Shown here: positions 39,101 to 48,669 of the stretch, one piece after another
Layout: the number at the start of each line of letters is the position of its first letter
How positions within the stretch are numbered: position 1 is the first letter of the stretch
DNA from: Ceriagrion tenellum
Lineage: Eukaryota > Arthropoda > Insecta > Odonata > Coenagrionidae
Length of the DNA stretch: 64,000 nt
Assembly (NCBI GenBank): GCA_963169105.1
Contig: OY720633.1
Location: forward strand, 35,790,795-35,854,794
Reading direction: 5' to 3'
The notes under the pieces: model-generated
The model's database searches: none
What the model was told of the DNA's origin: nothing
The model's input: the letters and a program-made list of their open reading frames with translations, nothing else
Translations under genes and position numbers: made by a program

Positions 39101-39990
39101 TACACATTCTGCATAATTCGGGTACCCTCTTTGGAATTCGTCTACGCCGCGCTAAACTTCAAATCGGCGTGATGGGTGCGTCACTCAAGTTTGCCTCAGC
39201 ATTTCACACGTTGTGATAACGCGAGAATGAACTTCGTGCACGCATCGCTAATTTTCTACTTCTTTCTGATGCCACCGAAACTACTAACGAACAGTGTTAA
39301 TTACGACAGTCTATTAAAGCATTTCGAACAGATTGCTAAGAAGGGACGGGTACGTCGGCAGAGGTCTTCTGCTGCAGTCCTTTTTAGTTCCTCCTCATCT
39401 CTCAATAATCTCAGTCGATCCATTGGTCTGACTAAAGCATATACTATCGCCTTCCTTTCGCAATTTAGCACAATGAGAGGTGCCCACTAACTACCAGTGT
39501 ATTGAAACTACACATATCACTAATTACTCCCAATTTTACATCTTCATAATAGTTCGCAGATTTCTCACGCATTCCTTCTTCTGATTGACGAGACACATCC
39601 AGCACCAAGAATGGCGTTGGTTAAGCCTCTAATTATCTTGATATTTTTTCGAGTAACTCATTAACACAAATAGTGAGTACAACGTCACGGCCTATCTCAG
39701 TAGCACTTGAATTCATACCATGAGAGTGACCTGTTGTGCAGAGAGAAAATTATCTGATTAAGCTTTTTGGTCCCAATGCTATCAGCAATAGCCAGTTTTA
39801 CATCAACCTTACAAGGATTGCTTCCTTCTGATGAGAATAGTTTATTTGGTTCCCTCAACAGTTCTTCCATTGATTAAAGAACAAAAATTGAATTAAAAAT
39901 TTTACATATTCACCTTAAATGATTTTTTCATGGATTATATCATCCGCTTCGGTGTAAACTGCCAAATTATTTACTACTATATATTTATGT
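33105..39990. other. AT-rich stretch without recognisable genes
   Basis: No gene or complete mobile element was seen. A 16-bp perfect palindrome, CTTAGCAGCTGCTAAG, lies at 36191-36206. Frames at 38271-38576 and 39176-39490 (plus) match nothing known. Confidence 0.55.
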
Positions 39991-40052
39991 GCATTATACC
40001 CTGCAAGCCACCTCAAGGGTGTGTGGCACGTGGTAAGTTATCACCAACATGC
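39991..40052 (-). mobile_element. 3' end of a non-LTR retrotransposon (same family as 48.6 kb)
   Basis: Read on the minus strand, this segment contains GCATGTTGGTGAT, then TGCCACACACCC, then GGTGGCTTGCAGGGTAT. The same order of near-identical blocks ends the element at 48593-48669 on the plus strand. Only the extreme 3' end is present, as expected from 5' truncation during target-primed reverse transcription. No coding part was recognised upstream of it. Confidence 0.75.
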
Positions 40053-40527
40053 AGTACTCTATTAAAGTTTATACAGCTACGGCTATTGTAACATAAGCAA
40101 AAACCTGCTAATGCTGGTAAGGTGGAGAAATTTCACAAACGTGCGCTACACTATAAGTATGCTACCGATATAGAAAGATTGTTTGTTTTATGTTGTTTTC
40201 AACTGCATAAATCACAGAGCTACAAGAGTTGTGCATACTGAGGTCTTTGATGCGGGCATTGGTCGTAGATAGACGGACGACGTGGTTGACGCCTTGCCTG
40301 ACTGCGGTTGATGCTACTTAAAAACGCCTATTCTGACCTCACATCGAGAAAGAAAATCAAAGACCAAGGGCATGCCTAACGCGAGGATCTGAGGACCGAC
40401 CTTAAAATAAACCTCGGTTTAATAAGGGAAAATCTACAATACTGGAAACAAGTGGGGGGATGCCCAACTCGGAAGCCGAATCACTAGTACCTATCATGGA
40501 CTTCTTAAATATTTAAATTGAACTCCA

Positions 40528-40605
40528 GGGTTTGGTAGCACAATGAATAGCGCGCCGGGCTATTGACCTGAGGTCCCAGGCTCAATTCTGGGCGAGGGCT
40601 CCAGA
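40528..40605 (+). mobile_element. tRNA-derived SINE head, third type
   Basis: TAGCACAATGAATAGCGC (from 40536) matches the A box and D-arm of an arginine-type tRNA. GGCTCAATTCT (40579-40589) sits in the B-box position with plausible flanking CCAG...CTGG pairing. The 5' and 3' ends do not form an acceptor stem, so I call it a SINE or tRNA relic. The downstream sequence to about 40,760 may be its body. Confidence 0.55.
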
Positions 40606-41806
40606 CACGCATCGCAAGACCCAAGCCGTGAAATTATTCTGAGAACAAGATCTTCCTGGGTAACCACAGGCGCACAGGGAAAGAAACTGGTCCCCCACAT
40701 CTACACATGTGAATTTCACACACCGTTGAGCGGATTGGTGAGCACTACCCCTACCGATTAAACCAAATTTAGGGTCGAAAACAACGGTAAGGCTTCACGG
40801 CTCCAGAATTATAGAGTCATCATTGTTACACTACATTTATTACTATTGAAAAAATTCATCTGGACGGGAAGTAGAACCAAGAGTCATTGGATAGCTGGAC
40901 CAATGCGTCGAAAAAGCAAACAAGTAGTCAGAAGATCATTACTGGCAATGTTGACAGAAAGTTTTAAGTGTAAATCGCCGATTCTTACGGAAATCACAAG
41001 AGGATATAAAATGAACTGTATCTTTGCGCTAATGGTCTGTGGTTCTATTCCAATTTCAGTCAGTGTTTTTTTTTCCGACATCAATTTCTTCGTATTAATA
41101 TGAGCATTTGCGCCTTCTTTAAAATGTTCTTATTAAATGACATTGACTAACAAGCAATCAAGTGGCACTTGATAATCACTCTTGGAATGGTAAAAAAAAT
41201 TAAGGGATTGTTGGTCAAGCATGGGCGATCATTGTCGCTCCAACTAATAGATTGCACGACGGGAATGAAGACAACCGTGAAGGAGGGAAGACTAGAGAGC
41301 GAAAATACACTGCTCCCACAAGCACCCCCCCTTTTACCCTCCAATCACCTCTCTTCCCCGCAATATACTCCGTGTCACGTGCCTAGTAGAAGAGCTGCGC
41401 CCAGACGCCACAGAGGATTCCAGGAAAAAATCTCTCCGCTCCTCATCCCTCGACCCCACCCTACACACAACCCAACACAACCCGCACTCCTTCGCCCCGA
41501 CTCCCTATTTCAGAGCCTCCTCTCAACCTCTCCTCTTTCCCCCCGCCCGAAAACTCCCGCCCCCTTGGCCCACGCATCCTTCTGGTACCCTCCCCGGCTC
41601 TAGGCACACACTCGGGCGCAAAAATAGTCCTCAGCCGAAGGTGGCGGCCCCCCAATGTCAAGATCAGAGCGTAGCTGGCGATGGATGAGGCGCGCGGGGC
41701 GAAGGATAGCCGCGGAGCGAGCGGGTGGGGGGGAGCGAAAGAATGGGGAGTGGGGTTCGGCGGGAAAACGGGAGATCTCTTGGGGGGGAGGGGCCGTTGG
41801 AGTACG
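40606..41806. other. Non-coding stretch, GC-rich after 41,280
   Basis: The first 650 bases are AT-rich, with possible SINE body to about 40,760. A C-rich block follows from 41,280. The overlapping open frames there (41169-41603 plus, 41461-41925 minus) are proline-rich and overlap an interspersed repeat, so they are not called as genes. Confidence 0.45.
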
Positions 41807-41944
41807 TGACGAAAACGAGGCAGGTGGGCCGCCGCCTGAATCGGAACAAGCCGCCGGCCGCGAACCCTTCGGGCAGAAGCCAACACTCCCCCCCCCCCCC
41901 TTGCATCGTCTTGTGGCGAGGACAAAGACTAGAAGCCTGGGAGG
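41807..41944 (+). repeat. Unclassified interspersed repeat, copy A
   Basis: It shares ordered blocks with copies B and C: TACGTGACGAAAA, GGCAGGTGGGCCGCCGCCT, GCAGAAGCCAACAC, GGCGAGGACAAAGACT and GAAGCCTGGGAG. A run of 13 C (41888-41900) interrupts it. It may be the body of a SINE or MITE; the ends are not defined. Confidence 0.55.
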
Positions 41945-42463
41945 GACGATTCGAAAGGAGAATCACAAGTTACCAGCTGTTGACGGGTCACAATATCTAA
42001 TTCAGTGAAAATTTTTGGTTTCTCAGTCTATCACCGAAATTTTCATCTCCTAAATTTTTAGGTATCAGCATAAACTTCTTTGGCGAATAAAATTGCAATA
42101 TCAGTATAAGAATCGGAGCTGATGATTGGAAACAAATTACGGAAATAGGTCCGGATAATTGGCACTATAACTATAGCCAGCGTGAACACTTTGAATCGTT
42201 AAGTAAAAGCCAGGGTACCCACTTCTTGATTTGAAAAGAAACATCAAGAAAACAAGGGTTTCGTCTGCGATTTTGCAGATTCACCTCGGTCTTTTCCCGT
42301 GCTCTAAAGAAATTCGGGAAGATAAAGGGAAAGTTCCCGATTTAGATCAAATTAAAGGGGAATTCCCGTTTTTTAAAGATCTTCAGTTGCTAAAGATTTT
42401 ACAAAGGGTTCCACCCTGCAATGAAGTTAGAAAGAAGGAAAACCTTGTGGGATCGAGGGTATA

Positions 42464-42560
42464 CGAGACGGAAAGGAGGCAGGCGGGCTACCGCCTTCAA
42501 GCAGAAGCAAACACACATTATTCATCCACATATGACGAGGAAAAAGCCTTGGGAGGTTCT
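42464..42560 (+). repeat. Unclassified interspersed repeat, copy B
   Basis: Blocks shared with copies A and C are GGGTATACGAGACGGAAA, GGCAGGCGGGCTACCGCCTT, GCAGAAGCAAACACACAT, GACGAGGAAAAAGCCTT and GGGAGG. It is shorter than A because of a gap after the GCCGCC block. It lies inside a 116-codon frame (42231-42581), which is therefore probably not a gene. Confidence 0.55.
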
Positions 42561-43384
42561 CGAAAAGAAATTTATCGATAAAATCGGAAGTTTCGATTTA
42601 AAAGCGTGGCAATGTATTTGATTCGATGACAATGGGTGACCATATAGTTGTTCGAAGTTTTCTTCGCTCTGAACTGTAATAGAAATACAAACAAAAAGAC
42701 CTGCCGTGTACATTGAATTTAGAACCAACACGAATCCCGCGCAAAATGCCCATTCTCACTTCGGTACTGTGTAGAGAGCACTTCAATGAAAGCATGATGT
42801 CCGTCGCACGAGACGATGAACTGTGGACCCCTTGACACCCGCCTTTAAGGTTAGGCAATTGCAGACGCAGTGTTCCTCTCCACACACACTTTCATCGTCT
42901 TACCTCCTATCTGTTCTAAAGGTGCATACGACCAAAGTATTCGGTCTCCTCCCCAAATAACCAACCAACGAAAAACCAATTTTTGGTTTGAGATTGAAAT
43001 CACCCAGTTGTCTGCTTTAAATTCTTTGTCGTTTAGCGAATTAAAGAATAAAGAGGCCGATTAAAGATATGATGCCAGTTTTGAACCCTGCCAGCATAGT
43101 GCAAATCACGATGTAAATGTTAGTTAACAAGGCTGTGGCTAGATTAAATGAAATTTATGGGGAAGGAAGCGAGGGGACACTTGATGAAAAAGGAAATGAG
43201 GATTGAAGGCATTCAAGCAGCAACTCTCTGCTCTCCCTGACAGCCCTGAGATGAGGAGAGAGCCTGGACGACAACTGTATGAGAATAGCGAGGAAGTAAA
43301 TGCGCCGGTTAAAGGAAATAAAACTATCACAGTAGCTACCAAGAATCATTGTGCCGAAATCATTGCACAACTTGTGGCAAAAGA
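42561..43384. other. Non-coding stretch
   Basis: Nothing recognisable was seen. Short frames on both strands only. Confidence 0.5.
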
Positions 43385-43406
43385 CCGATGCCACTTCTGG
43401 CATCGG
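43385..43406. other. Perfect 9-bp stem-loop
   Basis: CCGATGCCA, a CTTC loop, then TGGCATCGG. It lies directly before the diverged tandem duplication and may belong to the same repeat. Confidence 0.7.
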
Positions 43407-43410
43407 CGCC

Positions 43411-43633
43411 AGGTGTCAAACCTTGTCCTTCCCGGAGGAATATCCGGCGATACCGATGTCCACCAGTTAATCGTATGACAGAACTGGATGACGTCGGGTG
43501 GTTGGTTTCCATGTTTCCTAATCCTCTCAAGCTTGAACGCGTAACACGGGCCGGAAGAATATCCGGCGATATCGAAGGCCACCGGGCATAGTCAGAAAGA
43601 GCTGTCACCGGTTTGTTGGTTTCCTAATCCACT
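43411..43633 (+). repeat. Diverged two-unit tandem duplication, period about 115-120 bp
   Basis: Unit 1 contains GGAGGAATATCCGGCGATAC, later GTCCACC and GGTTGGTTTCC...TTTCCTAATCC. Unit 2 repeats GGAAGAATATCCGGCGATAT, GGCCACC and TTGTTGGTTTCCTAATCC in the same order. The units have diverged considerably. The open frames on both strands across this region probably reflect the repeat and not a gene. Confidence 0.7.
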
Positions 43634-44099
43634 CCTGCTCAGAGATCTAATTTCACGGCCCCGTAGAGGACAGTTTCGACATTGACTTAGGTTTTCTCAT
43701 TGATCTTTAAACCCGAAGATTCATAGCCACAGGTTCTTTAATTACTAGGTGATGTTAAGGAGAAAGGTCAAATTGTTATAGTACATACTATGGTGGATTT
43801 TTTATACCAAGCTGTAAATCCCGTCTTCTATATTTCCACCTAAGGTATAACAGCCTGGATAATCTACATTGAAATCTGGACATACCTTTCTTCTACCACG
43901 CCCAAAATCACAAAAACATAGGATAGCGGCATTTTTTTAGAAGCCAATGATCAGTAACGGCATCGATTTTGTCAGCTTACGTGGAGCCAGGCATACTTCT
44001 AATAATTTAACACATTAAAGAATGAGAAGGAAAATTTTATACGCAGAATATTTTTGTTGATTGCCATACGATGCTGTTGGCTCGTATGTCCCTGGAATC

Positions 44100-44256
44100 C
44101 CGATATGCTGCTAAGCCTGTCATCAAGTTTTCCAGGAACCGGACCCTTGACATACATCCATGCCCTGGGTGGTGAAAAACACACTCAGGCAGGACTCAAA
44201 CCCGTGGCCCTCTGTTTAGCTGGCGAGGACTTTACCCCACCGCCACCGGGGCCGGC
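44100..44256 (-). mobile_element. tRNA-derived SINE copy 2
   Basis: The minus strand reads GGCCCCGGTGGCGGTGGGGT (A box at 44245-44235), AAAGTCCTCGCC, then B box GGTTTGAGTCC (44202-44192), then CTGAGTG...CCCAGGGCATGG. The copy at 58.1 kb shares all of these blocks in order, with the same A-to-B spacing. Beyond about 44,150 the tail diverges, so the 3' end is uncertain. Confidence 0.8.
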
Positions 44257-44273
44257 AGGGTAAAGTCCTCGCC
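44222..44273. repeat. 16-bp perfect inverted repeat at the SINE head
   Basis: GGCGAGGACTTTACCC (44222-44237), part of the SINE head, is followed after 20 bases by its exact reverse complement GGGTAAAGTCCTCGCC (44258-44273). The right arm is outside the SINE and equals the family's post-A-box segment in the opposite orientation. It therefore looks like a tiny inverted duplicate of the SINE 5' region. Confidence 0.9.
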
Positions 44274-44771
44274 GGCCATATGATCAAAACGCACCATTAG
44301 CTCTGAAATCTCTCTATCAATTCTCGTAACGAATTGAATAAAGGATATATATTTCCAACATTAAAAATATCAATGATGTGCCATGGTAAAAACAACGTTT
44401 TGCTAGGAGATTGCAATACGTTACTTTGGAAAAGTGAAACAGTCAATCAAAACTACTATTTACAAAAACTAACTTCACATATTGAGGCATGTATGACTGC
44501 CTCTGCATACAAGTATAGTGGAAGAAAATTTTTCCAAATCATAGGCGAGACTTTTTCATGGAAGTGTGACGATAAAAATGACAGTATAGTATAATTGTAT
44601 CACGTGCGAAACGCAAGAGAACAAATGCCGGAGGAAAACATTTCATGACTTGAAACATCAGGGTACCAAAACAAAAATTATTCGGAACTCTGTTCGTGGC
44701 TTTGTATAAATATCCCATTAAAGTCCATAACAAACATAAAGCCCGAGAAACTAAAATCTTAAAGAGGCCGG

Positions 44772-44898
44772 GGGTATACGTGACGGAAATCACGAAGGTG
44801 AACCGTCGTTTTCGGCACTGGAGCAAGCCTCCTTCAGAGTAGAAAGCAACACACATCTTGCACCCCTTAGGCGAGGACGAAAACTCGGAAGTATGGGA
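44772..44898 (+). repeat. Unclassified interspersed repeat, copy C
   Basis: Blocks shared with A and B are GGGTATACGTGACGGAAA, a GCC/ACCGTCG block, CGGCACTGGAGCAAGCC, GCAACACACATCTTGCACC and GGCGAGGACGAAAACTCGGA, then GTATGGGAG. This is the least degraded of the three around its 3' half. Confidence 0.6.
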
Positions 44899-46057
44899 GA
44901 GAAGATAGTCGAATAGGAATAGCTATTTGCTCCTGCTGTCCGGGAAACCAGAACTCCAGGGTAATTCAGTCTTACGGTCTTTGGAGAGATCAGGTGTCCC
45001 GGAAACATAAACGGTATATTTTACCTTTTGGGGAAAAAGTCAAAAGTACACAACATTTCAACTGCATACGTCTCAAGCTATCAGCGGGTCATTGCATTCA
45101 TTGAAGAGATGAACATTTCCTTACGCTCGTCTTGTGCAACTCTTTTCATGTTGAATTGGAATGGACTACAATATATGCTAGGCAAGGAAAATTATCACAA
45201 ATACTATCATATCTGGGATTACACGAACGCAGCATATGCCTAGAGGGTAGCAATGCTTGCCCTAATCCGTTAAAGAGTTCCCGCCAAAGACTATTTTAAA
45301 ATACCTTCAAATTTTAGTCTTCAATAATGGGAATAATCAAGGGAATTCAATAACTTCATCTACTTCCAATTACCAGCATTTTGCAAAGTACTGCAGTATC
45401 AACTCTGTAAGAAAATACATTCTAAATGTGAGAGATCGGCAAATTGAAAAATCGAGCGTACCAGCCTAACCCGATACAACTAATACTACTCAGATTACGG
45501 CAAAAATTAATTATCATCTGTGAAAATCACGTATAAATATCAGAAATTAAGGGTGATCACCAGTTTTATACAGGATATGACTAGAGAGACTGAGAGAGTA
45601 CGGGAAAATATCACTATGGAAGATCAAATTCCAAGGATTTCATTTAATAACTTAAATATGATTTTTCTCACCACAAAGCATGGTGGTTAGTCTTAAGCAG
45701 TCAGAGAAAGACACAGAAATGCCAATGGAAACATTCCAAAGTTTGAAAAATATTATTATGCTCAGTCTTATATTTTCTGGCCTACGCTAACCGCAAGATG
45801 ACGAAACCTTTCCGTTAACTTGATGTTAATTGAGAGTTTGGGATCTGTGAATCACATTAGACTGTCAGCAAGAGAATTAATTACCGATGGGAGAACGCAT
45901 TGATTTTAAATTTCATGCTAAGAAAATATTTCACCAGAAATTATAAAACCGTATCAATAAATCATGGGGAATATTTATACGCCATTGTTGAGGACACACC
46001 ACGTCTCATTGTACTAAATGCTGGGAGTCGTCTACAAGGAGTTCATAGTCAAAATGA
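44899..46057. other. Non-coding stretch
   Basis: AT-rich. It holds only short frames without recognisable motifs. The last few hundred bases may be an unrecognisable upstream part of the reverse transcriptase relic that follows. Confidence 0.5.
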
Positions 46058-46351
46058 AGAAAAATAAGCGTCGACATTAAAGTCGAGCAGTCGAATGATA
46101 TAAGTTTCACAGATGACATTGCCATAATAGCTGACTTCCAATGTACAATTAATAGAATGCTTAGAAACGAAAACCATACTCTGGAAAACGGTCAGTTGAA
46201 ATTTTACCGCGATACTAAAATACTAGTTATAACAACAGTCATGGTAGTAGGTAATAAAGAGGCAGTCAAGGTTAAAATAAAAATCGTAAGAACCAGACCG
46301 GAGGAAGACAGAGAAATCTGCAATTTGAGTTTCCCACTTTATGCGGAATAA
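46058..46351 (+). pseudogene. Reverse transcriptase fragment of a non-LTR retrotransposon (decayed)
   Basis: The frame opening at 46058 reads NDISFTDDIAIIAD. This corresponds to the catalytic motif C of non-LTR reverse transcriptases (usually FADD; here TDD with the Ala position replaced). It is followed by a helix with TLENGQLKF and KILVI, matching the usual (Q/G)LKIN..KTKVM segment, then VKVKIKIVRTRPEEDREICNLS, which resembles the V.I....LE.V..F.YLGS segment after the palm. The frame stops at 46349. Weaker in-frame echoes may continue to about 46,500. The element is 5' truncated and cannot be active. The clade is uncertain and differs from the element at 47.6 kb. Confidence 0.65.
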
Positions 46352-47582
46352 AACTTCTATAAAAAACCAATGCAGCCTAGGCAGGGCAAGATTTGCAAAA
46401 GACGAGGATCGAGTCAAATGAGTATTTTACATCTGAAAAAAAAACTTTTTAAGTTCTCTGACAAACCGACACGTAACTTGGACATAAGGAAAATAGACAT
46501 CCGCAGAAATGGGATTTGCACGTAAGCTGACCTTGACAACTTGATGTGACAGAAAGCAATCAGGAAATTCTAATAGAAATTGACGGGTGAATATCAAGAA
46601 AGCAAGAAAAAAATAACCCCAGTAAATATATAAGGCATTATGGTACTCTTCTTATTTTTTAAAGTCGCATCAGGCGTTCGAATGAAGAAGAATTCCACAG
46701 ATTTAAAATGCGGCTTAACAATTGAGGGGTTCCAAAGCGAAGCGGAGAAAATCATTAATTTTATGTGAATCTCCGAGGAAAGAAAAATTTCCGATAGGAA
46801 GGACATTTTTCACACGCAAAATTATCTACGCCTGTCAGCGACCAAGGTCAGCTCATTAATGTCAATTTCCTTCCGTATTTTTCCACCGAGTCGGAAAAAA
46901 CACCTAAGAAGCAGATTCATGCTGACCCAACATTCCATGGAAAATTTACAACTGAGATGCTAACAGGTATGGTCCTCAAGTGAATTTCGCCAGCATTTAA
47001 ATTCCATCGAGTTGATCCTGGCAAGATCTACATAAATCACTTGACTTGAATTTGGCGCGATTTCAAAACTTCAAAGAAACAGATGGAGAATGATAAACCT
47101 TTGCCCTGGTTCGACGACAAATCCCAAATCTCAGCTCATAGCCTAATTTTGTCTGGGTTTAAAGTTCGACTTTTGAGGTTAGTTAATTTTCTTTTCATTG
47201 AGTTTTCGAAGAGAAGACGGATGGGCTAGTGTTTGTAACTCCCTTGGCTTGAAAGATTTGGCTACTATCCTAAATATTGGTTGTTTCCTAAATTTGAAAG
47301 AACTAAGGATTCGAACGAAACTAAAACCTCAGAGACACTTTTTAATTAACAGTGGACAACAATTTTTAGGTTAGGGTAGCGTAGAAAGGACCATATATCT
47401 TCGATCACGTCATTATTTCATTTCAAAAAGAAAAACTGCGACCACACAGCGGTGATATATTTATTTGCAGATCCGTTTTGGCATATCTTTGGGCGTTTAA
47501 AGGGAACTTTATAACATTCTATTTACCGGACTTCCCCAGTAGCAGCTTTTATAGTGTTGATATACTCCTGATGACACGGTAA
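46352..47582. other. Non-coding stretch between two retrotransposon relics
   Basis: No recognisable feature. The left part may be decayed downstream sequence of the preceding reverse transcriptase fragment. Confidence 0.5.
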
Positions 47583-48440
47583 TATTGTTCCTCATACGTA
47601 TCATACGGGATAGACAGTAATATAGTAGGCTGGATAGGAGACTTCTTACATGAACGCGTTCAAAGGGTGGTATTAGATGTTGTCAGCTCAGGCGAAGTAA
47701 AAGTTACATCGGGTGTTCCCCAGGGAAGCGTGATAGGTCCAATTTTATTTCTTCTCTACGTAAATGACTTGAATACAGTAGTAAAAAATAGCAAGCTCCG
47801 TCTTTTTGCCGATGATGCAGTAGTATATAAGGAAATTAGAAATGAAGAGGACATCCAGTCTTTAGCTAAGGATTTAGATGCGATTGATGATTGGTGTGAT
47901 AGTTGGCAGCTACAATTAAATTTGAAGAAATGCGCGATAATGAACTTTTGGAAAAAGAATGGCTTTCTCCGGAATAATTATTGCATTAAAGAAAAGAAAA
48001 TATCTAACGTAGAACCTATTAAATACTTAGGCTATTTTACACTGGTCAGGCCTCAATTAGAATATGCCGCTAGTGTATGGGATCCGTACGAGGAAGGTTT
48101 GATAAAAGAATTAGAGCGTGTGCAAAGGAGATCCGCTAGATTTGTTAAAGGCCGTTATGATAATTGTATAAGTGTTACGAATTTAATAGAAGAACTAGGA
48201 TGGCAATTACTATCAGAACGCTGGTTAAAATTTAGGTTAAACCTTTTAAGTAAATTCGAAACTGATTTGTTCACAGATGACGTTAGATATATATTAAGAG
48301 CCCCTGGGTATTATGCTAGGTTTGATCATATTAACAAGATTAGAGAGATAGATTGTCGTACCGATAGATTGAAAATGTCTTTTTTCCCTCGTACTATAAG
48401 AGAGAACAATTGGCAGCGTAGCAAAGGGATAGGTAGGTGA
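47583..48440 (+). pseudogene. Reverse transcriptase (ORF2 C-terminal part) with an internal in-frame deletion
   Basis: The frame is open from 47583 to the TGA at 48440. From the first possible start (GTG, 47667) it runs 257 codons. Seen: TSGVPQGSVIGPILF at about residues 14-28 (RT motif B), LRLFADDAVVY at 44-54 with the catalytic Asp pair at 49-50, NLKKCAIM at 85-92 and KYLG at 119-122. KYLG is followed at once by YFTLVRPQLEYAASVWDPY. In LINEs of this type about 60-70 residues (thumb region) normally separate those two motifs, so an in-frame deletion near 48,033 is inferred. The C-terminus ends FFPRTIREN..., as in CR1/Jockey proteins. The N-terminal RT and the endonuclease are absent. The frame is otherwise uninterrupted, suggesting a fairly young copy, but it cannot be autonomous. 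Confidence 0.85.
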
Positions 48441-48669
48441 AATATAGTTAGAGTTGTCTGTAGTGTATGATGCATGTAATAAAAACCAATTATGCCTTTA
48501 TTATTATGTAGATACTAACCATCTTACTGCATGTGACCCTATTATCTAGCATATCTCCCTTTAATCTTAAATATCCGACTTGCATGGCAATAGTGCATGT
48601 TTGGTGATCTTCACCCCCTGCCACACACCCGCGTGGTGGCTCGCAGGGTATTACGTAGATGTAGATGTA
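47583..48669 (+). mobile_element. 5'-truncated non-LTR retrotransposon (CR1/Jockey-like LINE)
   Basis: The element starts within the reverse transcriptase (first matching residues near 47,600: SYGIDSNIVGWIGDFL), includes the rest of ORF2 to the TGA at 48438-48440, and has a 3' UTR. The UTR ends in GCCACACACCCGCGTGGTGG and CAGGGTATTAC, then a GTAGAT repeat (48655-48668). A short-repeat tail and 5' truncation are typical of LINE insertion. The same 3' end occurs at 39991-40052 on the other strand. The exact ends and target duplication were not resolved. Confidence 0.8.

Noticed and set aside
41461..41925. 154-codon minus-strand frame
   Set aside because: It overlaps the interspersed repeat copy A and a 13-C run; proline/arginine-rich low complexity.
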